A DNA stretch of 64,000 nt from assembly GCF_005155025.1 (NCBI RefSeq), contig NZ_CP039731.1, positions 248,001-312,000 of the forward strand. Reading direction: 5' to 3'. Shown here in pieces: positions 1 to 8,460 of this stretch (position 1 is the stretch's first letter; each line of letters begins with the position of its first letter). Source of the stretch: Aquitalea aquatilis (GTDB lineage: Bacteria > Pseudomonadota > Gammaproteobacteria > Burkholderiales > Chromobacteriaceae). The position numbers and the translations under genes are program-made. The notes beneath the pieces are model-generated. The model saw nothing but the letters and a program-made list of their open reading frames with translations. It had not been told where the DNA came from and did no database searches.

Positions 1-453
1 AACCACCTGGCCCAGAAAACCAGGCTGGCCGGCCTGAGCCCGGCCAACCTGAGCCTGGAGTTTTCCGAGAGCACCCTGCGCCAGCACTGGGCCATGGCCG
101 ACACGCAGCTGCAAGCGCTACGCCAGGCAGGCTTTGGCGTGATGGTGGATGAATTCGGCATTGGCACCGGCCTGACCGACAAACTGCTGAGCAGCCATTT
201 CAGCGGCCTGAAGATCGACCGCGCCTTTGTGCATGGTGCCGGTGACAACCAGCACCTGCGCGCCATTCTGGCTGAGGCGCTGGCCCTGGCCCAGGCCGGA
301 GGTCTGAGCACGGTCGGCATGGGGGTGGAGGATGCCGCTGACCTGTCGGTACTGAGCGAACTGGGCTGCCATGCGGTACAGGGTTATATCTGTGCGGCAC
401 CATTGCCCGCTTCAGGGTTAATCCCGTGGATTTCCCAGTGGGAAAAGCGGTAG
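1..453 (+). CDS. EAL-domain protein, C-terminal part, degenerate
   Basis: The reading frame is open from the first base of the window, so only the last 150 residues are visible. They match the second half of an EAL (cyclic-di-GMP phosphodiesterase) domain: LEFSES stands where LEITES is usual, VDEFGIGTG where DDFGTGYS is usual, then KIDRAFV and QGYICAAP. Several metal and catalytic positions are altered: the second Asp of the DDFG motif is Glu, and the usual AEGVE reads GMGVED, so its first Glu is lost. Knowledge of the family suggests a non-catalytic EAL used as a binding or scaffold domain. The N-terminal domains cannot be seen. A hairpin at 480-503 follows the stop. Confidence 0.8.
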   Translation, partial: NHLAQKTRLAGLSPANLSLEFSESTLRQHWAMADTQLQALRQAGFGVMVDEFGIGTGLTDKLLSSHFSGLKIDRAFVHGAGDNQHLRAILAEALALAQAGGLSTVGMGVEDAADLSVLSELGCHAVQGYICAAPLPASGLIPWISQWEKR

Positions 454-479
454 AATATCGCCCCATACCTCATTCAAAG

Positions 480-505
480 ACCGGCCATGGCAACAAGGCC
501 GGTTT
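480..505 (+). terminator. hairpin after EAL gene, possible terminator
   Basis: ACCGGCC (480-486) pairs with GGCCGGT (497-503) around a 10-base loop, 26 bases after the EAL stop. The T-run after it is only three long, so termination would be weak. Confidence 0.4.
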
Positions 506-582
506 CGCATATCTGAAACAAGCTGCCTCTGCGCTCCACAAGATCGCAATCGGCAGCTTTTTCGCAAGGTTTGGGACCAAGC

Positions 583-1215
583 ATGAATATCCACGTAGTC
601 AACCATCCGCTGGTACAGCACAAACTCGGCCTGTTGCGCGAGGGCGATATCAGCACCATGAAATTCCGCCAGCTCACTCAGGAACTGGCGCGTCTGCTGG
701 CTTATGAAGCCACCCGCGATTTTGAACTGGAAGCCACCACCATCGACGGCTGGTGCGGCAAGATCGACATCCAGCAGATCAAGGGCAAAAAAGTCACCGT
801 GGTGCCCATTCTGCGCGCCGGCATCGGCATGCTGGACGGCGTGCTCGACCTGGTGCCCTCGGCCAAGATCAGCGTAGTGGGCCTGGCCCGCAACGAAGAA
901 ACGCTGGAGCCGGTGTCCTATTTCGAAAAATTCGTCGACAGCCTGGACGAGCGCATCGCCATCATCATCGACCCGATGCTGGCCACTGGCGGCTCCATGG
1001 TAGCCACCATCGAACTGCTCAAGCGCAAAGGCTGCAAGCAGATCAAGGCGGTGGTGATGGTTGCAGCACCGGAAGGCGTAAAAATTGTCAACGATGCCCA
1101 CCCGGACGTGCAGCTGTATGCCGCCTCGCTGGACAGCCACCTGAACGAAAACGGCTACATCATTCCTGGTCTGGGTGATGCCGGTGACAAGATCTTCGGC
1201 ACCAAGCACGCCTGA
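583..1215 (+). CDS. upp: Uracil phosphoribosyltransferase
   Basis: This enzyme salvages uracil by joining it to PRPP to make UMP in the cytoplasm. The 210-residue product follows the E. coli protein closely: [13 protein letters not shown] at the N-terminus, [10 protein letters not shown]-type strand (residues about 68-80), the PRPP loop DPMLATGGS (about 129-137), and the uracil-binding C-terminus [18 protein letters not shown]. The ATG at 583 is chosen because it aligns with the family start and has GGGA a few bases upstream; an in-frame TTG at 571 would add four residues. The uracil permease uraA lies two genes downstream, so uptake and salvage are probably linked, although a terminator separates them. 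Confidence 0.97.
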   Translation: MNIHVVNHPLVQHKLGLLREGDISTMKFRQLTQELARLLAYEATRDFELEATTIDGWCGKIDIQQIKGKKVTVVPILRAGIGMLDGVLDLVPSAKISVVGLARNEETLEPVSYFEKFVDSLDERIAIIIDPMLATGGSMVATIELLKRKGCKQIKAVVMVAAPEGVKIVNDAHPDVQLYAASLDSHLNENGYIIPGLGDAGDKIFGTKHA

Positions 1216-1237
1216 GTTTGCCGAATACCCTGTCAGC

Positions 1238-1272
1238 ACGCCGCTCATCCGTACCGGAAGGGCGGCGTTTTT
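1238..1272 (+). terminator. Rho-independent terminator of upp
   Basis: ACGCCGC (1238-1244) pairs with GCGGCGT (1262-1268), with inner pairing CCGT/ACGG-like, followed by a run of T at 1268-1272. It lies 22 bases after the upp stop. Confidence 0.8.
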
Positions 1273-1305
1273 GCAGCCCGCGGCCAAAAGAAAAAAGGGA
1301 AAGAG

Positions 1306-1944
1306 ATGAACGCCCATCAACAGATCGATAACGACTTTCTGCTGCGCTTTCCCGATGGCCTGCAGGATGCCGCGTGGCAGGCACTGGCAAAGAAACACCG
1401 CAGCGTGGATAGCGTCATCCTGCTGTGCCAGCAAGGGCTGACGGCGGAGCGGCTGCAGCAGGCCATCGCCAGCCAGCGCTATGCCGACATCACCGAAACC
1501 TGCCGCCAGATCATTGGCCGCAGCACTACGGTGAGCACCTTCGAAAAGATGGCCTTTCGCAATTACCTGGGCTTTCGCGATGTGCATGCGGCTTTTGTGC
1601 AGGCGCTCTATCGCTTGCTGCACCAGTTTGGCCCGGACAGTTTTGCCGATTTTGTCGAAGTGCTGCAGCTGTGTCGCAACGATGGCAATGCCAACCCGGC
1701 CAAGTGGCCGGTGGTGAGCTGTTTTCTGGCCTATAGCGACCCCGAGCGCCATGTCTGCCTCAAGCCCACCACCATCAAGAAAGTGGCGGCGCGGCTGGAC
1801 GTGGACATTGCTTATCGGCCGCTGCCCAACTTTGACACCTATCAGCGGGTGCAGGCCATGGTGCAGGACTTCCGCCAGCACAGCCTGCTGGCTCGTCAGC
1901 AGAACAACATCATTGCCCAGGCCATCATGTATTGCACGGTCTGA
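1306..1944 (+). CDS. Conserved protein of unknown function between upp and uraA
   Basis: The 212-residue protein has a good ribosome binding site (AGGGAAAGAG) just before its ATG. I see no signal peptide or membrane segment, so it should be cytoplasmic. It is helical and contains a distinctive stretch at about residues 125-165 with the pattern KWPVVSCFLAYSDPERHVCL and then KPTTIKKVA, followed by YRPLPNFDTYQRVQ. I have a vague memory of this KWP...DP..H...KP pattern in uncharacterised bacterial proteins but cannot name a family. It sits between upp and uraA on the same strand, after the upp terminator and 49 bases before uraA, so it may share a transcript with uraA. No function is assigned. 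Confidence 0.75.
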   Translation: MNAHQQIDNDFLLRFPDGLQDAAWQALAKKHRSVDSVILLCQQGLTAERLQQAIASQRYADITETCRQIIGRSTTVSTFEKMAFRNYLGFRDVHAAFVQALYRLLHQFGPDSFADFVEVLQLCRNDGNANPAKWPVVSCFLAYSDPERHVCLKPTTIKKVAARLDVDIAYRPLPNFDTYQRVQAMVQDFRQHSLLARQQNNIIAQAIMYCTV

Positions 1945-1993
1945 GTCAGCGTCAGGCCGTATTTGCTTTTAACAAAAACAGGGAAACCCCATT

Positions 1994-3238
1994 ATGTTCC
2001 AACACGTGAAGGTGGCCATCTCCGGCGCCCAGATCCTGTTCGTCGCTTTCGGCGCACTGGTTCTGGTTCCGCTCTTGACCGGCCTCAACCCCGCCATGGC
2101 CCTGCTCGGTGCCGGCATCGGCACCCTGCTGTTCCAGCTGTGTACCGGCCGCCAGGTGCCCATTTTCCTGGGCAGCTCGTTTGCCTTTATCGGCCCCATC
2201 ATCTACTCCATGCATACCTGGGGTCAGGCCGCCACCATGTTCGGCCTGTTTGCCGCCGGTTTCATGTACTTCGTGTTTGCCGCCATCGTGCGCTGGCGCG
2301 GCATGGCGCTGGTCAACAAGCTGCTGCCACCGGTGGTGATCGGCCCGGTGATCATGATCATCGGCCTGTCCGTGGCCACGGCGGCTTCCGGCATGGCCAT
2401 GGGCCAGGCGGGTGGCAAGCAGATCATGCCCTATGAAACCTCGATGCTGCTGGCGGCCATTTCGCTGGCAACCACGGTCATCGTTTCCATCTACGCCCGT
2501 GGCATGTTCAAGCTGGTGCCGATTCTGGCCGGTGTGACCGTTGGCTACATCGCGGCGGCTTTCCTGGGCGTGGTGGACTTTGCCAAGCTGGCCAATGCGC
2601 CGTGGTTTGCCGCTCCGGTATTCCACAGCCCGGAAGTGAACTGGTCTGCCGCGTTGTTCATGCTGCCGGTGGCCATTGCCCCGTCCATCGAGCATATCGG
2701 TGGCGTGATGGCTATCGGTGGCGTGACCGGCAAGGACTTCACCAAGACTCCCGGTCTGCACCGCACCCTGATGGGTGATGGCCTGGGCGTGTGCGTGGCC
2801 GGCCTGATCGGCGGCCCACCGGTCACCACCTATGCCGAAGTAACCGGCGCGGTGATGATCACCCGCAACTTCAACCCGGTCACCATGACCTGGGCGGCGG
2901 TGTTTGCCATCTGCATGGCCTTCTTTGGCAAGTTCAACGCCTTGCTGCAATCCATCCCCATGCCGGTGATGGGCGGCATCATGGTGCTGCTGTTCGGCAC
3001 CATTGCTTCCATCGGCCTGAAAACCCTGATTGAAGCCAAGGTTGACCTGATGCAGCCGCGTAATCTGGTGATCATTTCGGTGGTCCTGACCGCCGGTATT
3101 GGCGGCCTGACGCTGAAACTGGGCGGTCTGGAACTGGCCGGCGTTGGCCTGTGCTCCATCCTGGCCATGGCGCTGAACCTGATCCTGCCGAAATCCGCGC
3201 CGCATCACGATGGCATCGTCGAAGGCCAGGATATCTAG
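1994..3238 (+). CDS. uraA: Uracil permease (NAT/NCS2 family)
   Basis: This inner-membrane protein imports uracil with protons. The 414-residue sequence is hydrophobic throughout, with about a dozen or more membrane spans as in E. coli UraA, and starts QHVKVAISGAQILFVAFGAL as in the uracil branch. Family signatures visible are PIFLGSSFAFIGPI (about 56-69) and the substrate-site region PSIEHIGGVMAIGGVTGKDF (about 231-250), with Glu and the following His characteristic of uracil transporters. AGGGA lies about 10 bases before the ATG. It follows the unknown gene and ends at a strong terminator. It presumably feeds Upp. Confidence 0.95.
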   Translation: MFQHVKVAISGAQILFVAFGALVLVPLLTGLNPAMALLGAGIGTLLFQLCTGRQVPIFLGSSFAFIGPIIYSMHTWGQAATMFGLFAAGFMYFVFAAIVRWRGMALVNKLLPPVVIGPVIMIIGLSVATAASGMAMGQAGGKQIMPYETSMLLAAISLATTVIVSIYARGMFKLVPILAGVTVGYIAAAFLGVVDFAKLANAPWFAAPVFHSPEVNWSAALFMLPVAIAPSIEHIGGVMAIGGVTGKDFTKTPGLHRTLMGDGLGVCVAGLIGGPPVTTYAEVTGAVMITRNFNPVTMTWAAVFAICMAFFGKFNALLQSIPMPVMGGIMVLLFGTIASIGLKTLIEAKVDLMQPRNLVIISVVLTAGIGGLTLKLGGLELAGVGLCSILAMALNLILPKSAPHHDGIVEGQDI

Positions 3239-3283
3239 CACCAAGCCTGCTTGCTCCTGCTTGATCCAGTTGACTGGAAATAG

Positions 3284-3312
3284 AAAAAGCGCGGTTCAAC
3301 CGCGCTTTTTCT
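3284..3312 (+). terminator. Terminator of uraA
   Basis: AAAAAGCGCGG (3284-3294) pairs with CCGCGCTTTTT (3300-3310) around a 5-base loop. It is a strong intrinsic terminator and could work in both directions. Confidence 0.9.
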
Positions 3313-3490
3313 TTATATAAATCAGCAAGGTCGCATTATTACCATTGGATGTCCGGATCATGAACGACCGCTGGCCGGCCATATTGGATAATGTCGACAC
3401 TTTGTTGAAGTTTTTTCAGGGCTTGTTGTGCATCATCAGGCCTCTGCCGTCAGGGCAGACAGCAAACTCCTTTGTTGTGTTGTGATTGAA

Positions 3491-3519
3491 AACGCCATCT
3501 TGCGATGGCGTTATTTTTT
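3491..3519. terminator. Bidirectional hairpin terminator
   Basis: AACGCCAT (3491-3498) pairs with ATGGCGTT (3505-3512), followed by ATTTTTTT on the plus strand and by TTTTCAATC on the minus strand. It most likely ends the minus-strand acetyltransferase operon that stops at 3530. The stretch 3313-3490 before it holds only a weak 41-codon frame (3360-3485) that I do not call a gene. Confidence 0.7.
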
Positions 3520-3529
3520 TGCCCTCAGT

Positions 3530-4048
3530 TCAAGCCGCCCCAGCAGGCGGACAGGCCCGCAGCCTGGCCATCTTCAACACATCCTCATAGCGACCATGCC
3601 GCAGCGCATAAGCACGCAGACGGGCTTCTTCGACAAAACCGTATTTGCGGTACAGCGCCAGCGCCGCCGCATTATCGTCAAACACCGTCAGTTCCACCCG
3701 ATGCAGCCCCAGCCAGTTGTCCGCCAGCTCAAGCAGAGCCTGCAGCAGGGCTGAACCCACGCCCCGCCCCTGCCATTCGCGCTGCACAGCCATGCCGAGG
3801 CTGGCACCATGCGCCAACCGTGGTGAACTTTCCCGCCACAGCGAACCATGGGCAATCACCTGACCGTCGGCCGTTTCCAGCAACAGGTGGTGTTGCAGCG
3901 GCTCATTGCGCTCCAGCCGCTGTTGCCACAGCTGCAGCGAGGGATAAGGTAGCTGCAAGGTATTGCCATAGCAGAGCGGATCGCTCATCAGCGCCTGCAG
4001 CGCCCCTGCGTCAGCCGGCCCGGGTTTACGAATGTGATACCGGTTCAT
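3530..4048 (-). CDS. GNAT family N-acetyltransferase (tandem copy 2)
   Basis: The 172-residue protein has the GNAT fold: N-terminal IRKPGPADAGAL, the acetyl-CoA loop EWQGRGVGSALL (about residues 90-101, the Q/R-x-x-G-x-G/A motif), then NWLGLHRVEL and ALALYRKYGF. Such enzymes transfer an acetyl group from acetyl-CoA to an amine of a small molecule or protein; the substrate here is unknown. It overlaps the preceding gene by four bases (ATGA), so the two are co-translated. The two proteins share nearly the same core from the CoA loop to the C-terminus, which indicates tandem duplication. The N-terminal halves, which usually shape the acceptor site, differ more. Confidence 0.9.
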   Translation of the reverse strand: MNRYHIRKPGPADAGALQALMSDPLCYGNTLQLPYPSLQLWQQRLERNEPLQHHLLLETADGQVIAHGSLWRESSPRLAHGASLGMAVQREWQGRGVGSALLQALLELADNWLGLHRVELTVFDDNAAALALYRKYGFVEEARLRAYALRHGRYEDVLKMARLRACPPAGAA

Positions 4049-4557
4049 GCCTGTCCTCCCGCCGGCCAGTGCAGCCGCGCCATCACCACGCTGTCCACAT
4101 AGCGGCCATCCTGCAGGATGTCCTGCCGCACCACGCCCTCATGCTGGAAGCCAAAGCGTTCGTAGAGCGCGATGGCACGCTGGTTGTCCTGCTGCGCCAT
4201 CAGCTCCAGCCGGATCAGCCCCAGCCAGTTGTCGGATAGCTCCAGCAGTGCTTGCAGCAATGCCCGGCCCACACCCTTGCCCTGCCATTCATCACGCACC
4301 ACCAGGAAAATGTCCGCCACGTGGCGACAGCGCGCCTGCGGCAGGATGTTGAGCCCGGCGCTGGCCATGACCTCGCCATCTGCGCTACAGGCCACCAGCC
4401 AGTGACTGTCTGATGGCAGCTGCTGTAGCCGGTGCTGCCAGTCGGCTACCGACTGGTAAGGCTGTTGCGAGGTATGGCGCACCACACCCGGAGCGGATTG
4501 CAGCCGCGCCATGGCGGCGGCGTCGTCCGGCTCGATGCGGCGAATATGAAATGACAT
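4045..4557 (-). CDS. GNAT family N-acetyltransferase (tandem copy 1)
   Basis: The 170-residue protein starts MSFHIRRIEPDDAAAM and carries the CoA-binding motif EWQGKGVGRALL (about residues 92-103), NWLGLIRLEL and AIALYERFGF. The ATG at 4557 has AGGAG nine bases upstream; the frame is open further upstream, but that extension is not GNAT-like and has no ribosome binding site. It is the first gene of a two-gene operon with its paralogue, with which it overlaps by four bases. The acceptor substrate cannot be told from sequence. Confidence 0.9.
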   Translation of the reverse strand: MSFHIRRIEPDDAAAMARLQSAPGVVRHTSQQPYQSVADWQHRLQQLPSDSHWLVACSADGEVMASAGLNILPQARCRHVADIFLVVRDEWQGKGVGRALLQALLELSDNWLGLIRLELMAQQDNQRAIALYERFGFQHEGVVRQDILQDGRYVDSVVMARLHWPAGGQA

Positions 4558-4648
4558 GCGGCAATGCTCCTGTAAGCAGGTCCCGACCGGATAGCATGAC
4601 ATCATTACAAATAGAATGGCTGTTTAACAAGCGGATTCGCCAGACAAC

Positions 4649-4677
4649 AGCCCCGTTTCATCGCTGAAAACGGGGCT
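4649..4677. terminator. Inverted repeat downstream of the D-lactate dehydrogenase gene
   Basis: AGCCCCGTTT (4649-4658) pairs with AAACGGGGCT (4668-4677). It lies 28 bases past the stop of the minus-strand dehydrogenase gene. No long T-run follows on either strand, so it may terminate weakly or protect the 3' end. Confidence 0.5.
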
Positions 4678-4704
4678 GGTGCTGTTGATACCGCCTGGTT
4701 GCGC

Positions 4705-7533
4705 TTAGCGGCTGCGGCAGGCGCGGTCCACCAGGTACATCAGGTTCTGGTAAGGAATACCGGCGTTGGCCGACAGGCCGATCTCGCAAGTGACACTATT
4801 GGAGAAGCCACTACCGCAATCCTTGACCTGGGCTTTCAGGCCGGTCAAGGCACTGGTATTCAGCTCAGGATGGCTGAAGCCCTTGTCACCGGCAAAACCA
4901 CAGCAGGTAATGCCTTGCGGCTCGATCACCGTGCTGGCGCAGCGCTTGGCCAGCGCATTGAGCATGACCGCCTGGCCGGTCTTGCGCATGGAGCACACCA
5001 CATGCAAGGCCACGGACTCTGGCTGCGGCGTGAAGGCCAGATGATCGGCGGCGACTTCCTGCACAAAACGGGTGACGTCATACACCTGCAGCCGCTGGTC
5101 CTGCAGCCCTTCCAGCATGCTGGCGGTACACACGCCATTGTCCACGATCACCGGCCAGCGGCCGTTGTCACTGGCGGCCAGCAAGGCGGCTTCCAGCTCG
5201 GCCAGCTTGCTGGCGGCGGCATCCACCGCGCCCTTGGACTTGAACGGTGTACCGCAGCACAGGCCATCCATCTGCTGCGGATAGATCAGCTGGTAACCCG
5301 CCTTGCCCAGTACCGAGGCGACAACCTCGTTGAGCGGACGCTGGTCGGGCAGTGCTGCTGCCGGGGCAAAGGTGCGGGTGAGACAGGATGGCAGATACAC
5401 CACCTTGCGCGCGCTGCCCCTGCCTTCATCCAGCCGCAGTTTGCTGGCCGCACGCGGGAAATACGGTGTCCAGTAGGGAATGCGCCGCCCCACCACCCGG
5501 CGCAGGCTGCGCATCAACAGGCCGGTGGCGGCATTACCGGCCACGCTCTGTACCGTTTGCAGGGCACGCAAGCCCAGCCGTGCGCCGGCGGTCGCCGTAC
5601 CGTAGTGGCCGGCCAGGGTGTTGGCCAGGGCCTGGCCGCTATCGCTCAGCTGCTGCTGACGCAGCTGGCTGGTGAGGGCTCCGGTATTGATGCCCACCGG
5701 ACAGGCGCTCTCGCACAGGCCACAGGTGGTACAGGTTTCGTCACCGGCATACTGGTAGCGGGCGCGCAAATCTTCCAGCCGCGCCGCGTCCTGGCCGCTC
5801 TGGCTGAGGGCAGCCATTTCCCGATTGGCCACAATGCGCTGGCGCGGGCTCAGGGTAATGGCACGACTGGGGCACATCACCTCGCAGAAGCCGCACTCGA
5901 TGCACTTGTCGATCAGCGTATTGGCCGTAGGAATCGGCTTCAGGTTGCGGATGTGCAGCAGCTTGTCGTGGGTGATGATCACATCCGGATTGAGAATCCC
6001 GGCCGGATCAAACAGCGCCTTGATCTCCTGCATGATACGATAAGCCGCCGGGCCCCACTCCATTTCCACAAACGGCGCCATATTACGGCCGGTACCATGC
6101 TCGGCCTTGACTGCACCTTCGTACTCAACGGCCACCAGCCGGCACACGTCCTCGATAAAGGCTTCGTAACGCTTGATCTCGGCTTCGCCGGAGAAGTTGG
6201 GCGTGAACACGAAGTGCAGGTTCCCTTCCAGCGCATGGCCGAAGATGATGGCTTCGTCGTAGTGGTATTGGCGGAACAGTGCCTGCAGCTTGAGCGTGCC
6301 TTCGGCAAGGTGCTCGATGGGGAAGACCACGTCTTCGATGATGACGGTGGTTTCCGCCGCCCGCATCGCGCCCACGCTGGGGAACATGCCCTTGCGGATA
6401 TTCCACAAGCGGGTGTACTGCTCGGCCACATCGGTGAAATGGATGCCGGACAGATTGGGAATGGCGGCGATATAGCCGCAGATGGCATGGATCTGCCCGG
6501 TCAACGCCACGGCATCACGGGCACGGGTTTCGATCAGGATGGCGGCCGCTGCATCGCCCAGGGTTTTCAGCTCGGCCGGCACCCCGGCCTTGTTCTCCAC
6601 AGAACGCAGGCTGGCACGGTCCAGCAGCTCGGCCGAGGACACCACATCCTTGTGCTGCGCCAACAGCTGGATGGCATCGCAAGCGTCCTTGATGGTGGGA
6701 AACAGTACCAGTGCCGAAGCCTTGTGCGGCAGCTCTTCCACCGTGTGGTAGGTCACTTCCGACACAAAAGCCAGCGTGCCCTCACTCCCCACGATCAGGT
6801 GCAGCAGCATGTCTAGCGGATCAGCAAAATCCACCAGCGCATTCAGGCTGTAGCCGGTGGTGTTCTTCATCTTGTATTTGCGACGGATGCGCGCTTCCAG
6901 CTCGCCATCAGCCCGAATGCGCGCTGCCAATGCGGCAATGCCGTCCAGCAGGCTGGCATGCGACTGGCGGAAGGCCGCCACACTGGCCGCATCAGCGGTA
7001 TCCAGCACCGCGCCGTCGGCCAGCACCAGCCGCAGGCTCTTGATGGTCTGGTAGGTATTCTGCGCGGTACCGCAGCACATGCCACTGGAGTTATTGCTGA
7101 CGATGCCGCCAATCATGGCGGAATTGATGGTGGCCGGATCGGGGCCGATCTTGCGGCCGAACGACAGCAGGGCGGCATTGGCCGTGGCACCGATCACCCC
7201 CGGCTGCAGCCGGATGGCCAGGCCATCGTCCAGTACTTGTAGCGCTTTCCAGCCATGGCTGGCCACCACCAGGATGGAATCGCTCACCGCCTGGCCGGAC
7301 AAGGAAGTACCAGCGGCGCGGAAGGTCACTGGCAGGCTATGCGCAGCAGCCTGGGCCAGCACCACCTGCACCTCGGCTTCGTCATGGGTCTGGATAACGA
7401 TCTTCGGCACCAGCCGGTAACAGGAAGCATCCGTCCCGTAAGCCAGGGTGGATAGCGGATCAGTGAACACCCGTTTGGCGTCAATCACTTCGACAATGGC
7501 TTGATGAAACAGCCGGTAAGCACCTTGCAGCAT
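4705..7533 (-). CDS. FAD- and Fe-S-dependent D-lactate dehydrogenase (Dld-II type)
   Basis: The 942-residue protein fuses a GlcD-like flavin dehydrogenase to a GlcF-like iron-sulfur module. Residues about 1-500 carry the PCMH-type FAD domain (VTFRAAGTSLSGQAVSD, then GGIVSNNSSGMCCGT) and the FAD-linked oxidase C-terminal domain (FGHALEGNLHFVF). Two 4Fe-4S motifs follow near residues 550-620 (CIECGFCEVMCP and CTTCGLCESACP), then two CCG-type cysteine domains (CCGTPFKSKG, CCGFAGDKGF). This layout and length match the quinone-linked D-lactate dehydrogenase Dld-II of Shewanella; the related but longer YdiJ oxidises D-2-hydroxyglutarate. It should act at the inner face of the membrane, passing electrons to quinone. 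The ATG at 7533 has GGAGAG upstream; an upstream extension to 7662 is not homologous. Confidence 0.88.
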   Translation of the reverse strand: MLQGAYRLFHQAIVEVIDAKRVFTDPLSTLAYGTDASCYRLVPKIVIQTHDEAEVQVVLAQAAAHSLPVTFRAAGTSLSGQAVSDSILVVASHGWKALQVLDDGLAIRLQPGVIGATANAALLSFGRKIGPDPATINSAMIGGIVSNNSSGMCCGTAQNTYQTIKSLRLVLADGAVLDTADAASVAAFRQSHASLLDGIAALAARIRADGELEARIRRKYKMKNTTGYSLNALVDFADPLDMLLHLIVGSEGTLAFVSEVTYHTVEELPHKASALVLFPTIKDACDAIQLLAQHKDVVSSAELLDRASLRSVENKAGVPAELKTLGDAAAAILIETRARDAVALTGQIHAICGYIAAIPNLSGIHFTDVAEQYTRLWNIRKGMFPSVGAMRAAETTVIIEDVVFPIEHLAEGTLKLQALFRQYHYDEAIIFGHALEGNLHFVFTPNFSGEAEIKRYEAFIEDVCRLVAVEYEGAVKAEHGTGRNMAPFVEMEWGPAAYRIMQEIKALFDPAGILNPDVIITHDKLLHIRNLKPIPTANTLIDKCIECGFCEVMCPSRAITLSPRQRIVANREMAALSQSGQDAARLEDLRARYQYAGDETCTTCGLCESACPVGINTGALTSQLRQQQLSDSGQALANTLAGHYGTATAGARLGLRALQTVQSVAGNAATGLLMRSLRRVVGRRIPYWTPYFPRAASKLRLDEGRGSARKVVYLPSCLTRTFAPAAALPDQRPLNEVVASVLGKAGYQLIYPQQMDGLCCGTPFKSKGAVDAAASKLAELEAALLAASDNGRWPVIVDNGVCTASMLEGLQDQRLQVYDVTRFVQEVAADHLAFTPQPESVALHVVCSMRKTGQAVMLNALAKRCASTVIEPQGITCCGFAGDKGFSHPELNTSALTGLKAQVKDCGSGFSNSVTCEIGLSANAGIPYQNLMYLVDRACRSR

Positions 7534-7720
7534 GAAGTCTCTCCACGGCGCAGACAGCGGTTCTGTGTCGGCTTGCCACGCCAGTTGCACCATCCCTGCC
7601 TGCGCTGAACTGCAGCACAGCCCGGATGGTCCCAAGAATGTTGAAGCGGCATAGTGCCACATCTGGCTTTTTCGCCCATCAAGGGATTACCCTGTCAGCC
7701 AGACAATTTATGCATAGTGA

Positions 7721-7829
7721 GAGCCACTAACACCTGGAGCAGTATTGCGCCTGCTGGCCGTACACCTTGTACTGTCTGCGCCGGCGAACCTTGCCCCAGC
7801 GACGCTACGCTATTTTGTTGGCGGTTCTC
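7721..7829 (+). repeat. ~110-bp repeat with inverted ends, copy A
   Basis: The sequence from GAGCCACTAAC to TTGGCGGTTCTC is closely similar to 52814-52926 and more distantly to 54738-54841. The shared core reads GCCGTAC, TTGTACTGTC and GCTACGCTATTTTGTT. The ends are imperfect inverted repeats. It lies between the dehydrogenase gene and the hydrolase gene, which are divergent, so it occupies their shared promoter region. The rest of the gap (7534-7720) shows no gene. Confidence 0.8.
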
Positions 7830-7852
7830 AATAACAGAGAGGGGACACAGAC

Positions 7853-8407
7853 ATGCTGATGCAGATCGATCAGGCCACCCTGCTGGTGGTGGATATCCAG
7901 GACAAACTGCTACCGGCAGTAGACCAGGCCGACGCCATGCTGGCTGCCAGCCTGTGGCTGGTGGGGGTGGCCCACGATACCGGCCTGCCGGTGGTGTTTT
8001 CCGAACAATACCCGCGCGGACTGGGTCATACCGAGGCCAGCCTGCTGGCCACCGCGCCACAGGCCACCGTGGTGGAGAAGCTGCACTTTTCCTGCGTGGC
8101 GGCAGAATGTCTGCCCGACAGCCTGCTGGCGCGCAAGCAGGTGATTGTCTGCGGCATGGAAACCCATGTCTGCGTACTGCAGACCGTGCTGCAACTGCTG
8201 GCCCTGGGCAAGCAGGTGTTCGTGGTAGCCGATGCCGTAGCCAGCCGCCGCAACAGCGACAAGCAACTGGGGCTGCAACGTATGCAGGCAGCCGGGGCGG
8301 TATTGGTCAGCCGGGAGATGGTGCTGTTCGAAATGCTGGGAGTGGCCGGCAGCGAACTGTTCAAGGCCATGAGCAGGAAATACCTGATGGGGGTGCAGCC
8401 CGCCTGA
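7853..8407 (+). CDS. Isochorismatase-like cysteine hydrolase
   Basis: The 184-residue protein belongs to the isochorismatase-like hydrolases, which cleave amides or related bonds with an Asp-Lys-Cys triad. The triad is visible: Asp in LLVVDIQDKLLP (about residue 14), Lys in VVEKLHFS (about 76), and Cys in CGMETHVCVLQT (about 107). EQYPRGLG is also typical of the YcaC/PncA-like group. Length and absence of a signal peptide fit a cytoplasmic enzyme. GAGGGG lies before the ATG; a second in-frame ATG two codons on is less well placed. The substrate is unknown and neighbours give no clue. Confidence 0.9.
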   Translation: MLMQIDQATLLVVDIQDKLLPAVDQADAMLAASLWLVGVAHDTGLPVVFSEQYPRGLGHTEASLLATAPQATVVEKLHFSCVAAECLPDSLLARKQVIVCGMETHVCVLQTVLQLLALGKQVFVVADAVASRRNSDKQLGLQRMQAAGAVLVSREMVLFEMLGVAGSELFKAMSRKYLMGVQPA

Positions 8408-8428
8408 TGGGGCGGCACAAGGTTGGTC

Positions 8429-8460
8429 GTCTGGCCGAAGGGTGGTCCCTTCGGCCAGAC
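8429..8460 (+). terminator. Perfect 14-bp hairpin after the hydrolase gene
   Basis: GTCTGGCCGAAGGG (8429-8442) pairs perfectly with CCCTTCGGCCAGAC (8447-8460) around a 4-base loop. It starts 22 bases past the stop. There is no T-run, so it may be a Rho-independent-like pause or an mRNA-stabilising structure. Confidence 0.55.

Noticed and set aside
418-1881. Open frame of 487 codons on the minus strand
   Set aside because: It covers upp and the next gene in antisense and crosses the upp terminator; its composition is that of a shadow frame.
1952-3244. Open frame of 430 codons, His- and Gln-rich, on the minus strand
   Set aside because: It is antisense to uraA, whose membrane spans explain the odd composition.
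3360-3485. 41-codon frame after uraA
   Set aside because: No good ribosome binding site and no recognisable sequence; it ends at the base of a terminator hairpin.
4699-6816. Open frame of 705 codons on the plus strand
   Set aside because: It is fully antisense to the D-lactate dehydrogenase gene, has no domain pattern and reflects high GC at codon position three of the true gene.
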